This document shows, piece by piece, positions 1 to 7,460 of a stretch of 64,000 bases of DNA. Positions within the stretch are counted from its first letter, which is position 1, and every line of letters begins with the position of its first letter. The stretch comes from an uncultured Flavobacteriaceae bacterium (lineage in GTDB: Bacteria > Bacteroidota > Bacteroidia > Flavobacteriales > Flavobacteriaceae): positions 1 through 64,000 of the forward strand of contig CAJXVT010000003.1 of NCBI GenBank assembly GCA_913062575.1, in the 5' to 3' direction. The notes under the pieces are model-generated. The model had not been told where the DNA came from. It was given only the letters and a program-made list of their open reading frames with translations, and did not search any database. Position numbers and translations under genes: made by a program.

Positions 1-54
1 CTCGCCTTTACTGGTGTATCTTTGATTAGGAAAAAAACGTTCCATAGTATTCAT
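1..54 (-). CDS. Partial unidentified ORF at left edge
   Basis: An ATG on the minus strand opens a frame that runs off the left edge (18 codons visible, beginning MNTMERFFPNQRYTSKGE). It overlaps by ATGA the end of a short upstream frame with no ATG of its own. Upstream on the minus strand, around 122-130, there is a TATATTTC stretch resembling the flavobacterial -7 box but lacking the final G. I do not recognise the product. It could be a real gene start or a chance open frame. Confidence 0.3.
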   Translation of the reverse strand, partial: MNTMERFFPNQRYTSKGE

Positions 55-217
55 GCTTGTCGATAAGGTATTTGTGTATGATTTTCTGCAATTAAACGTG
101 CGATGCCTTTTCTGTAGTTGCGGAAATATAATCAATTTATTACATCAAGGGTTAACAAATTTATTTAAAAAGAAACTTAGATGCAAACCAAAAAAACACA
201 TGTAATAACGAACTTAA

Positions 218-910
218 CTATTCAAAGAAACAAGCTATCTCATCAATACCTTTTCGTTCAATACTTGGAACAAATACTTTCTCTTTTGGGTATCCGATAG
301 GAAATAATATATATGCCCTTTCGTTTTTAGGTCTATCTAAAACTTTTGCTAAAAAATTCATTGGACTTGGAGTGTGTGTTAACGTTACCAGTCCTGCATT
401 TTGGATTGCAGAAATGAATAGTCCACAAGCAATTCCAACCGATTCATTGACATAATAATTGTTGTGTTTTGTGCCATCTTCATCAAACTCGTATACTTTT
501 TTAAAAGCAATCACAATCCAAGGAGCTTCTTCAATAAATGGCTTATTCATATCCGTTCCTAAAGGTTCTAAGTCTTTTTTCCAGCGTTCGCTCATTCTAC
601 TATCATAGCCTAACTTTTCTTCAACTTCAGCAGCTTCTCTAATTTTTGATTTTAGTTCTTGGTTAGATATTGCACAAAATGTCCATGGTTGTTTATGAGC
701 ACCAGATGGCGCAGTAGAAGCAGATAATATTAAGTTTTCTATTACTTCTTTTGGTACAGCTTTATCAGAAAATTCTCTTACAGAACGTCTTTTGTCTAGC
801 CAATTATAATAAGAAGTACTTCTTTGCAGAATTTCTTCTTCTGGATAGCTTTCATGGGTATAAGACACATGGGTATATCCGTCAATTTGTATGGATTTTG
901 TTTCAGTCAT
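218..910 (-). CDS. Nitroreductase-family, iodotyrosine deiodinase-like flavoprotein
   Basis: Predicted FMN-dependent reductive dehalogenase of the nitroreductase fold, about 230 residues and cytoplasmic (no signal peptide). The FMN phosphate motif RRSVREFS (41-48) and APSGAHKQPW (67-76) are the segments that mark the iodotyrosine deiodinase (IYD) branch rather than general NfsA/NfsB nitroreductases; ESVGIACG and NAGLVTLTHTP also follow the IYD pattern. The three residues that clamp the zwitterionic amino acid substrate in IYD appear conserved as E98-x3-Y102 and K123. Family knowledge says such enzymes remove halide from mono- or dihalogenated tyrosine. It lies 20 bp downstream of a sulfatase on the same strand, so the two are probably co-transcribed. 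A generic nitroreductase role cannot be excluded. Confidence 0.82.
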   Translation of the reverse strand: MTETKSIQIDGYTHVSYTHESYPEEEILQRSTSYYNWLDKRRSVREFSDKAVPKEVIENLILSASTAPSGAHKQPWTFCAISNQELKSKIREAAEVEEKLGYDSRMSERWKKDLEPLGTDMNKPFIEEAPWIVIAFKKVYEFDEDGTKHNNYYVNESVGIACGLFISAIQNAGLVTLTHTPSPMNFLAKVLDRPKNERAYILFPIGYPKEKVFVPSIERKGIDEIACFFE

Positions 911-930
911 AATTTCAAAAATGAAGTTGA

Positions 931-2334
931 TTAAGCTTCTTTGGTTGATTTAAATTCTGGGTTCAATTGGGTTGGAATAGGCGCATTTGTTTCTTTCCAC
1001 CAATTTTTTAAGAGTAGTAATAACTCTGCTGTTTTCTCTTTGTTCTGTTCAGCTATATTATTTTTTTCACCAATATCACTTGCTAAATTATACAACTCCA
1101 GTTCATTATTTTCAAAGTAATAATGTAATTTCCAATCTCCAACTCTAACAACTGAACCAGGTCTTGTTCTAAATAAAGGGTCTCTATTTTCATTGTTTTT
1201 TACCTTGTAAGCTTGAAGATAGATTGGAAAGTGCCAAAACAAAGGCCTTTCTAATATATTTGTTTCCTCTTTTAGAACAGGTAAAATACTATTTCCATCT
1301 AGTTTATGTTGGGTAAGATTAATTCCTGCCGCTTCTAATAACGTGGGAAATAAATCCATATTCGTAATTGGAATATCAGAAGTTGTGCTTGCTTTTATCT
1401 TGTTTTTCCAAACAAAAAAGAAAGGTTCTCGAATGCCTCCTTCATAATAACTTCCTTTTCCTGCTCTTAAGGGATGTTGATTTGTGATTCCGAATAACCC
1501 ACCATTATCTGATGTGAAAACGAGCAATGTATTGTCAAGTTTCCCCGCAGTTTTTAAAGCTTCAATTAACAATCCAATATTAGTATCTAAATTTTCAATC
1601 ATGGTTGCATACCCAGCATTATTTTGTCCATTTGAAGCTTTCTTATGTTCATATTTAGTAAGTAAACTTTTGATTGGTTGTATTGGTGTGTGTACAGCAT
1701 ACGGTGCATAATTCAAAAAGAAAGGTTGTTTTACAGTTGCAATGTGTGCAATAGTTTTTTCCATAATTGCATCTGTCAACTGTGTTTTTTTGCCTGCTTC
1801 TAATGTTACATTTTTATAAGGTGGATAATAACTTCTGGGATGCCCATTATTTGCGCCACCTATATTAATATCAAAACCATAACGTAAAGGATCTTTACTA
1901 ATATGCCATTTTCCTGCATGAATGGTGGTATAGCCTTTTTCTTTTAAAACTTCTGAAATGGTTATGTGTGTGTGTGCTAGAACCGTAGTGTTTTTTATAG
2001 GAATCAATTTTCTGTTTTTTGATTTTCCTCTTTCAGAAGATCCAACTGTATAGATATTATGTCGAGTAGTCCATTTACCGGTCATTAAACTAGCTCTACT
2101 TGGCGCACAATTGGCAGAAGCAGCATAGCCGTTTGTAAATACTTTTCCTAGTTTTGAAAGTGCGTCAATATTTGGGGTTTCATAATAGCCACTTCCCATA
2201 TACCCAACATCTTTCCAACCCATATCATCAACATTTATAATGACAATATTTGGCTTTGATTCTGCCTTTTCTTGAGAGCAAGATGAAACAATAAGACTCA
2301 ATAATAAAAAGGCAACTAGTTGTAGTTTTCTCAT
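931..2334 (-). CDS. Lipoprotein S1-type sulfatase
   Basis: Sulfatase of the alkaline-phosphatase superfamily, 467 residues, which hydrolyses sulfate esters. The N-terminus is a lipoprotein signal ending SLIVSSC (Cys19), so it should be anchored in the periplasm or at the cell surface. The maturation motif C-A-P-S-R-A-S-L-M-T-G starts at Cys76, which would be converted to formylglycine by a sulfatase-maturating enzyme not found in this window. Metal-site segments are VDDMGW (35-40) and the later TSDNGG; GKWH is the usual third active-site motif. It precedes the deiodinase-like gene by 20 bp and has no SusCD partner here. The substrate could be an algal sulfated glycan or a small aryl sulfate; sequence alone does not settle it. 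Confidence 0.88.
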   Translation of the reverse strand: MRKLQLVAFLLLSLIVSSCSQEKAESKPNIVIINVDDMGWKDVGYMGSGYYETPNIDALSKLGKVFTNGYAASANCAPSRASLMTGKWTTRHNIYTVGSSERGKSKNRKLIPIKNTTVLAHTHITISEVLKEKGYTTIHAGKWHISKDPLRYGFDINIGGANNGHPRSYYPPYKNVTLEAGKKTQLTDAIMEKTIAHIATVKQPFFLNYAPYAVHTPIQPIKSLLTKYEHKKASNGQNNAGYATMIENLDTNIGLLIEALKTAGKLDNTLLVFTSDNGGLFGITNQHPLRAGKGSYYEGGIREPFFFVWKNKIKASTTSDIPITNMDLFPTLLEAAGINLTQHKLDGNSILPVLKEETNILERPLFWHFPIYLQAYKVKNNENRDPLFRTRPGSVVRVGDWKLHYYFENNELELYNLASDIGEKNNIAEQNKEKTAELLLLLKNWWKETNAPIPTQLNPEFKSTKEA

Positions 2335-2465
2335 TTTTTATTCGATTTGGTTGATTAAATTGATGATAAATAGTGTTTTAAACCATATCAATATATAAGA
2401 TTCTAAAGATAGATTTTTATATTAATGAGGCAAAATAAAATCAAAAATCAATTTGCTATTTGTTG

Positions 2466-2473
2466 TATATTTG
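2466..2473 (+). promoter_or_regulatory. -7 promoter element (TATATTTG)
   Basis: Exact match to the Bacteroidota TAnnTTTG -7 box, ending only four bases before the ATG of the HMG-CoA-lyase-like gene. If used, transcription would begin at or next to the start codon. No good -33 TTTG is seen at the usual distance. Confidence 0.4.
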
Positions 2474-2477
2474 AACA

Positions 2478-3338
2478 ATGAGTAAAGTCAAAATTATAGA
2501 ATGTCCACGAGATGCTATGCAAGGAATAAAAACCCATTTTATCTCTACACAAGATAAGGCGGACTATATCAATGCTTTATTGCGTGTTGGTTTTGATACC
2601 ATAGATTTTGGGAGTTTTGTATCGCCAAAAGCGATTCCGCAAATGCGAGATACTGCTGCAGTACTTTCAAAGCTAGATTTGTCTTCTACAAATAGTAAAT
2701 TGTTAGCAATTATAGCAAATGTACGTGGAGCAAATGACGCTGCTCAGTTTGAAGAGATTGATTATTTAGGCTATCCTTTTTCTATTTCAGAAAATTTTCA
2801 AATGCGTAATACGCATAAAACCATCAATCAATCTATAGAAGCTCTACAAGAAATTTTAGCCATTGCAACCCGATCAAATAAAGAAGTAGTTGCTTATTTA
2901 TCTATGGGATTTGGAAATCCGTATGGAGATCCTTGGAATGTGGATATCGTAGGCGAGTGGACAGAGAAATTATCAAATATGGGCGTGAAGATTTTATCAC
3001 TTTCAGATACTATTGGTAGCTCAACTCCTGAAGTGATTGATTATTTGTTCTCTAATTTAATTCCGAAATATCCAGAGATAGAGTTTGGTGCACATTTACA
3101 TACAACGCCAACTTCTTGGAAAGAAAAAGTAGATGCCGCTTATAAAGCAGGCTGTCATCGTTTTGACGGTGCTATGATGGGTTATGGAGGTTGTCCAATG
3201 GCAAAAGACGATTTAACTGGTAATATGCCAACAGAAAAATTATTGTCTTATTTTACATCCCAAAAAGCAGAAACAGGTATCAGACCGATGAGTTTTGAAA
3301 GCGCTTATAATGTGGCGATGGATGTTTTTAATCATTAA
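2478..3338 (+). CDS. Hydroxymethylglutaryl-CoA lyase family protein
   Basis: 286-residue TIM-barrel enzyme of the HMGL-like (pyruvate carboxyltransferase) superfamily. It opens with ECPRDAMQG (8-16), the Arg-Asp substrate/metal segment; HLHTT near 208 provides metal-ligand histidines; GYGGCPMA near 238 carries the mobile-loop cysteine characteristic of HMG-CoA lyase, followed by TGNMPTE. Expected reaction: HMG-CoA to acetoacetate plus acetyl-CoA, the last step of leucine breakdown. Its length fits the family. It stands alone between the divergent sulfatase and a 5'-nucleotidase gene; no other leucine-degradation genes are nearby, so the exact substrate is inferred from family only. Confidence 0.85.
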   Translation: MSKVKIIECPRDAMQGIKTHFISTQDKADYINALLRVGFDTIDFGSFVSPKAIPQMRDTAAVLSKLDLSSTNSKLLAIIANVRGANDAAQFEEIDYLGYPFSISENFQMRNTHKTINQSIEALQEILAIATRSNKEVVAYLSMGFGNPYGDPWNVDIVGEWTEKLSNMGVKILSLSDTIGSSTPEVIDYLFSNLIPKYPEIEFGAHLHTTPTSWKEKVDAAYKAGCHRFDGAMMGYGGCPMAKDDLTGNMPTEKLLSYFTSQKAETGIRPMSFESAYNVAMDVFNH

Positions 3339-3370
3339 CTAAGATTACCACCTTGAGATTAAGTAAGTCT

Positions 3371-3396
3371 GTCATCTTGAGCGCAGTCGAAAGGTC
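3371..3396. repeat. Short dispersed-repeat-like element (TGAGCGCAGTCGAA type)
   Basis: The intergenic stretch GTCATCTTGAGCGCAGTCGA followed by AAGGTC resembles a short GC-richer element (GTCAnnCTGAGCGnAGTCGAAGG) that recurs between genes in many Bacteroidota and other genomes. Its base composition stands out from the AT-rich surroundings. Only one clear copy is in this window, so calling it a repeat relies on prior knowledge; a degenerate half copy (ACCTTGAGAT) lies just upstream. Confidence 0.55.
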
Positions 3397-3415
3397 TTTT
3401 TAATAAATATACACT

Positions 3416-4921
3416 ATGAAATCAATCAAATCTATTCTGTACGTTTTATTTATCTTATTACTGCTGTCATGTTCTAAAGACGATGGTAAAATCGACTTCA
3501 CTTTTTTACAAGTAAACGACGTTTATGAAATTGCCCCGATACAAAACGGAAAGTTTGGTGGAATGGCACGCGTAGAAACGGTACATCAAGAATTATTAAA
3601 AGAAAACCCGAATACCTTATTGGTAATGGCAGGCGATTTTTTAAATCCCTCTTTATTGGGAACTGTAAAATATAATGGAGAGCGAATTAAAGGAAAGCAA
3701 ATGATTGAAACCATGAATGCCATGAATTTTGATTTGGTTGCTTTGGGGAATCATGAGTTTGATTTAAAAAGTCATGAACTACAAAAGCGCTTGAATGAAA
3801 GTACCTTTGAGTGGATTTCTGGAAATGTATTAGAAAACAAAGATGGAAAATTTGCTCCCTTCGCAAAAGTAGAGAACAACCAAAAACATAATGTAAATGA
3901 CACCTTTATAAAAGAGCTTACAGATGCAGATGGAACTACTATTTCTGTAGGATTTATAAGTGTTTGTATTCCGTCTAATCCACAAGATTTTGTGAAATAT
4001 CAAGATGTTTTTATGGAAGTAAGAAATGATTATGATCAATTAAAAGACATTGTTGATGTTGTAATTGGATTGACACATGTTAAAATATCTCAAGACAAAA
4101 AAATCCTAGAAATGTTGCCAAACATTCCGCTTATTATGGGTGGTCATGAGCATACAAACATGCTTGTGCCAGTAGGAAAATCATTTGTAGCCAAAGCAGA
4201 TGCCAATGCAAAAACGGCTTATATCCATAGATTTTCTTTTGATAAGAAAACGAAGAAAGCAGTTGTAACATCTGAGTTAAAAGAGATCAATGAAGCAATT
4301 GTTGCAGATACAAGGGTAGGAGCCATAGTAGATAAATGGCAAGTGATTTTAAAAACAAAAATAAAAGAGATTATTAAAAACCCAGATGCAGTTATTTATA
4401 CAGCAAAAACTCCATTAGATGCAAGAGATAAACAAATTAGAAGCACCCAAACCAATATGGGAGATTTGATAACCAAATCCATGTCTTTCGCTTTTGACAG
4501 CAACGTAGATTGTGCCTTGGTAAATGGAGGATCTATTAGAATCGATGACGAATTAGCAGGTGCAGTTACAGCAGTTGATATTTTTAGAGTACTGCCTTAT
4601 GGTGGCGCGATCTTAAAAGTAAAAATAAAAGGACATTTATTGCAAAAAGTACTTGAGTATGGTGTGAATGCAGCTGGAACTGGTGCGTATTTACAACGCT
4701 ATAATGCTAAAAAAGTTGATGGAAACTGGTTGGTGAATGCTAAAAAAATCACCCCATCTAAAACCTATACAGTTGCCTTTTCTGATTACCTTTTAAAAGG
4801 ATTCGACATTCCTTTTTTATCAGATAAAAGCAAAGGTGTTCTTTCTATTTACACCCCAAAAGGAACCCAAACCGCTGCTGATATCCGCAAAGCGGTAATT
4901 TCTTATCTAAAAACATTATAG
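3416..4921 (+). CDS. Lipoprotein 5'-nucleotidase/metallophosphatase (UshA-like)
   Basis: 501-residue two-domain bifunctional metallophosphatase/5'-nucleotidase. Lipoprotein signal with lipobox LLLLSC near residue 19, so periplasmic or surface-anchored. The N-terminal calcineurin-like domain has AGDFLNP, GNHEFD, THVKIS and GGHEHTN metal motifs. The usual first D-x-H motif reads NDVYE, so the histidine is a tyrosine, as in one branch of this family. The C-terminal domain begins around 335 with NMGDLITKSM and contains VNGGSIR and LPYGG, typical of the nucleotide-binding 5_nucleotid_C domain. Likely role: dephosphorylating external nucleotides for phosphate or nucleoside uptake. It precedes a porin gene, with a terminator-like hairpin between them. 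Confidence 0.87.
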   Translation: MKSIKSILYVLFILLLLSCSKDDGKIDFTFLQVNDVYEIAPIQNGKFGGMARVETVHQELLKENPNTLLVMAGDFLNPSLLGTVKYNGERIKGKQMIETMNAMNFDLVALGNHEFDLKSHELQKRLNESTFEWISGNVLENKDGKFAPFAKVENNQKHNVNDTFIKELTDADGTTISVGFISVCIPSNPQDFVKYQDVFMEVRNDYDQLKDIVDVVIGLTHVKISQDKKILEMLPNIPLIMGGHEHTNMLVPVGKSFVAKADANAKTAYIHRFSFDKKTKKAVVTSELKEINEAIVADTRVGAIVDKWQVILKTKIKEIIKNPDAVIYTAKTPLDARDKQIRSTQTNMGDLITKSMSFAFDSNVDCALVNGGSIRIDDELAGAVTAVDIFRVLPYGGAILKVKIKGHLLQKVLEYGVNAAGTGAYLQRYNAKKVDGNWLVNAKKITPSKTYTVAFSDYLLKGFDIPFLSDKSKGVLSIYTPKGTQTAADIRKAVISYLKTL

Positions 4922-4928
4922 CTAAATA

Positions 4929-4955
4929 TAAGTATTTCAAATACTTAGGTTTTTA
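4929..4955 (+). terminator. Putative intrinsic terminator after 5'-nucleotidase
   Basis: Inverted repeat TAAGTAT-ttcaa-ATACTTA followed by GGTTTTTATCC. The stem is AT-rich and the U-tract interrupted, so it is a moderate candidate. Confidence 0.45.
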
Positions 4956-5012
4956 TCCTTGTTTTTATTTAAAATAGTTCTAAATAAACTTTTTTTATTC
5001 TATTTGGGTGTG

Positions 5013-5020
5013 TATTTTTG
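5013..5020 (+). promoter_or_regulatory. -7 promoter element for porin (TATTTTTG)
   Basis: TAnnTTTG match about 40 bases before the porin ATG, followed by CGGC as is common around flavobacterial start sites. No well-spaced -33 box was found. Confidence 0.45.
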
Positions 5021-5060
5021 CGGCATAAATAAATACTATTTTAAATCAATCTAAATAAAA

Positions 5061-6221
5061 ATGAAAAGAATTTTATTCTTTGCTTTCGCTAGTTTATCGT
5101 TAGGACTAGGAGCACAGACCTCTAAAGACAGTATTACAAATCCACAAAATCAAGTGAATGCTGCACAGCAATTATTAGCATCAAACCTAAACCAAAAAGG
5201 GTTAACTATTGGTGGTTATGCAGAAACCCATTACAACAGAGCAACCGGAAAAAATGCAAAGTTAGATGTACACAGAATGGTCCTTTTATTAGGATATAAA
5301 TTTAATGACAGAACACAATTCATCACCGAATTAGAGTTTGAGCACGTTAAAGAGATTTATGTAGAGCAAGCTTTTATCCAATACAGCTTAACAGATAACG
5401 TAAACTTAAGAGCTGGTTTAATGTTGGTGCCTATGGGAATTGTAAATGAATACCATGAGCCAACAACGTTTAATGGAGTAGAAAGACCAAGTATGGACAA
5501 ATCTATTGTTCCTTCTACTTGGAGAGAAATTGGATTGGGCCTTTCTGGTAGGTATAATGATGCCTCTTTACGTTATCAAATATATATGTTTAATGGTTTC
5601 ACTTCTAAAAATGGAAGTAAATTATTAGGTGGCTCTAACGGATTAAGAAACGGAAGACAAAAAGGAGCAGAATCTACCATGAACAGTGTAAACTTTGCTG
5701 GTAAATTAGATTATTACGGATTGCCAGGATTGCGTTTAGGATTGTCTGGATACGTTGGAAGAACACAATCTGACAAGTCTATTGAAGATCTTGATGGAGC
5801 AGATGTTGGTGTAGCAATGATTGGTTTAGATGCACGTTATGCTAAAAAACGTTTCTCTGCAAGAGGACAGTTTATCCACGCAAGTATTACAGATAGTGAT
5901 GCATACAATACCTATTATGGTTCTGATTTAGGAAGCGCATTACAAGGTTGGTATGTAGAAACAGCTTATAACTTATTATCTCAAGACAAAGAAGAGCAAT
6001 TAATTGGTTTTGTACGTTATGAAGATTTTAATACACATGCTACAACAGCTGGGAATTTAGCACAAAACTTAAGCTATGATAGAAGCGAATGGACATTTGG
6101 GTTTACGTATAAAGTAGCACCAGGAGCAGCTTTTAAAGCAGATTATCAATTTAAGAACAATGCCGTTGCAGGTTCTGAAACAATAAAACAATTAAACTTA
6201 GGATTTGGAATCTGGTTCTAA
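5061..6221 (+). CDS. Outer-membrane beta-barrel porin (phosphate-porin-like)
   Basis: 386 residues with a clear Sec signal (LSLGLGAQT cleavage region near 19) and an alternating-residue barrel pattern ending in an aromatic residue (FGIWF), as needed for BAM insertion. The segment TIGGYAETHYN, the repeated strands with LMLVPMGIVNE and the conserved STWREIG stretch resemble the phosphate-selective porin O/P-like group in Bacteroidota. The sequence shows a porin but not its cargo. A hairpin follows it before the FMN-binding gene. The proximity of a 5'-nucleotidase upstream would fit phosphate uptake, while the downstream redox-type genes suggest another possibility. Confidence 0.75.
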   Translation: MKRILFFAFASLSLGLGAQTSKDSITNPQNQVNAAQQLLASNLNQKGLTIGGYAETHYNRATGKNAKLDVHRMVLLLGYKFNDRTQFITELEFEHVKEIYVEQAFIQYSLTDNVNLRAGLMLVPMGIVNEYHEPTTFNGVERPSMDKSIVPSTWREIGLGLSGRYNDASLRYQIYMFNGFTSKNGSKLLGGSNGLRNGRQKGAESTMNSVNFAGKLDYYGLPGLRLGLSGYVGRTQSDKSIEDLDGADVGVAMIGLDARYAKKRFSARGQFIHASITDSDAYNTYYGSDLGSALQGWYVETAYNLLSQDKEEQLIGFVRYEDFNTHATTAGNLAQNLSYDRSEWTFGFTYKVAPGAAFKADYQFKNNAVAGSETIKQLNLGFGIWF

Positions 6222-6244
6222 GAAAAACAATGTGTAATTACTAC

Positions 6245-6280
6245 AAGCTAGTATAAGGTGAAAACTTTGTGCTAGCTTTT
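6245..6280 (+). terminator. Putative terminator after porin
   Basis: AAGCTAG (6245-6251) pairs with CTAGCTT (6272-6278), with possible extra pairing of AAGG and CTTT in the loop, followed by TT AGTG. The stem is convincing, the U-tract short. Confidence 0.5.
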
Positions 6281-6304
6281 AGTGTTACATAAAAAAGAAC
6301 CACT

Positions 6305-6312
6305 TATTTTTG
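6305..6312 (+). promoter_or_regulatory. -7 promoter element (TATTTTTG) abutting a start codon
   Basis: TAnnTTTG match ending four bases before the ATG of the FMN-binding protein, the same spacing as at 2466-2478. It suggests a leaderless or nearly leaderless transcript for the two-gene FMN-binding/membrane unit. Confidence 0.4.
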
Positions 6313-6316
6313 TAGT

Positions 6317-6853
6317 ATGATTTTAAAAAGAGCTTTTAGTATTATTTTACTGTTGATGTCAGTTCAGTTACATGCTTTTCAGTTGTCAAAATCGATTACT
6401 AAAAAGGTTCAAAAAGAACTGGTAAAGACGTTTGGTGATAAAGAACTGATCTTAGAAACAATTGCTATTACTGATGAGGTGAGTGCAAAACTGTATCAGA
6501 AAATAAAAAACAACACGCTTTTTAAAATCATTCAAAAAGAACAAATAATCGGCTATGCTTATATTGATAAAGCACCAAGTAAAACAGATGCATTTGATTA
6601 TTTAATTATCATTGATACAAACCTTATTATCAAAAAAACGAAAGTTTTAATTTATAGAGAAGATTACGGCGGTGAAATTGGAAGTAAACGCTGGTTAAAA
6701 CAGTTTATAGGAAAATCTTCATCAGATAATTTAAAGTATGAAAGAGAAATTATAGCAATATCTGGAGCAACCATTTCTGCGCGTTCTATGACCATTGCCA
6801 TAAATACCTTTTTAAAAAACCTTTTTGTACTTAAACAACAACATATTTTATAA
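6317..6853 (+). CDS. Periplasmic FMN-binding domain protein
   Basis: 178 residues: a Sec signal (cleavage around LHAFQ, residue 20) and an FMN_bind domain. The motif SGATISARS near 149-157 matches [S/T]GA[S/T]-x-[S/T], where ApbE-type flavin transferases attach FMN through a phosphoester to the serine or threonine. The segments GYAYIDKAP and YREDYGGEIG fit the rest of the domain. It is therefore expected to carry one covalent flavin in the periplasm and to move electrons. Its stop overlaps the start of the next gene by one base (TAATG), so the two are translationally coupled. No apbE gene is in this window. Its redox partner is unknown. Confidence 0.8.
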   Translation: MILKRAFSIILLLMSVQLHAFQLSKSITKKVQKELVKTFGDKELILETIAITDEVSAKLYQKIKNNTLFKIIQKEQIIGYAYIDKAPSKTDAFDYLIIIDTNLIIKKTKVLIYREDYGGEIGSKRWLKQFIGKSSSDNLKYEREIIAISGATISARSMTIAINTFLKNLFVLKQQHIL

Positions 6854-7347
6854 TGCAGCTACACGGAATCATATCGCAATTTCCTAAAGAAGTAAAAGGC
6901 TTATTAATTGCTTTTATTATTTGCTTAAGTATTGGGTTTTACTCAGGAATTCGTTTTGTAAATGATACCAGTAATTCAAACCCCCAGGGAATTGAGGAGC
7001 GGTATTTAGGGAATGAAGATGTGGAAGATGCAACCGTAATGAAATTCAAAAAAAGTAGAGGAGAAGTAATGACCATGGTACACAACCATATCTTATCGCT
7101 TTCTGTGATCTTTTTTCTGTTAGGCGGAATCTTATCTACTACAGGTATTAATAAGAAATTAAAATCATTTTTAATGATAGAGCCTTTTGTATCCATCCTA
7201 TGTACTTTTGGTGGAATCTATTTTATGTGGACAGGCATTGTTTGGATGAAATATATTATTATGCTTTCAGGGGTATTTATGACTTTGACATTTGTAGTCT
7301 CTACGCTATTAATTCTTTTAGGATTAAGATCTCCTAGGGCCTCTTAA
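6853..7347 (+). CDS. Four-helix integral membrane protein, partner of FMN-binding protein
   Basis: 164 residues with four predicted transmembrane helices at about 17-36, 79-99, 109-128 and 133-156. A loop of some 40 polar residues between helices 1 and 2 contains acidic stretches (GNEDVED). Two histidines, H77 and H79 (MVHNHIL), sit at the membrane border of helix 2; with no further data they can only be noted as possible heme or quinone-site ligands. It starts on the last base of the FMN-binding gene's stop codon, so the two proteins are probably made together. I do not recognise a named family. A membrane electron-transfer anchor for the flavoprotein is inferred from context alone. Confidence 0.65.
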   Translation: MQLHGIISQFPKEVKGLLIAFIICLSIGFYSGIRFVNDTSNSNPQGIEERYLGNEDVEDATVMKFKKSRGEVMTMVHNHILSLSVIFFLLGGILSTTGINKKLKSFLMIEPFVSILCTFGGIYFMWTGIVWMKYIIMLSGVFMTLTFVVSTLLILLGLRSPRAS

Positions 7348-7404
7348 GTGCCTTAGTTTCCATTTTATTTTGTTACTTTGAGTAATGATAAATTACTGCA
7401 TAAA

Positions 7405-7437
7405 AAAAAGATACCATATTTTTTACGGTATCTCTTT
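7405..7437 (-). terminator. Intrinsic terminator of the bglX-like gene (usable from both sides)
   Basis: AGATACC (7409-7415) pairs with GGTATCT (7427-7433). On the minus strand the stem is followed by eight Ts, a good terminator for the GH3 gene; on the plus strand CTTT is weaker. It lies between convergent genes. Confidence 0.65.
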
Positions 7438-7460
7438 AGTCTGTAAATGTTAAGTAGGGG

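Noticed and set aside
1484-1711. Plus-strand ORF of 75 codons inside the sulfatase gene, and similar antisense frames throughout the ORF track
   Set aside because: They lie fully inside strongly recognisable genes, carry no domain motif and have compositions expected of shadow frames.
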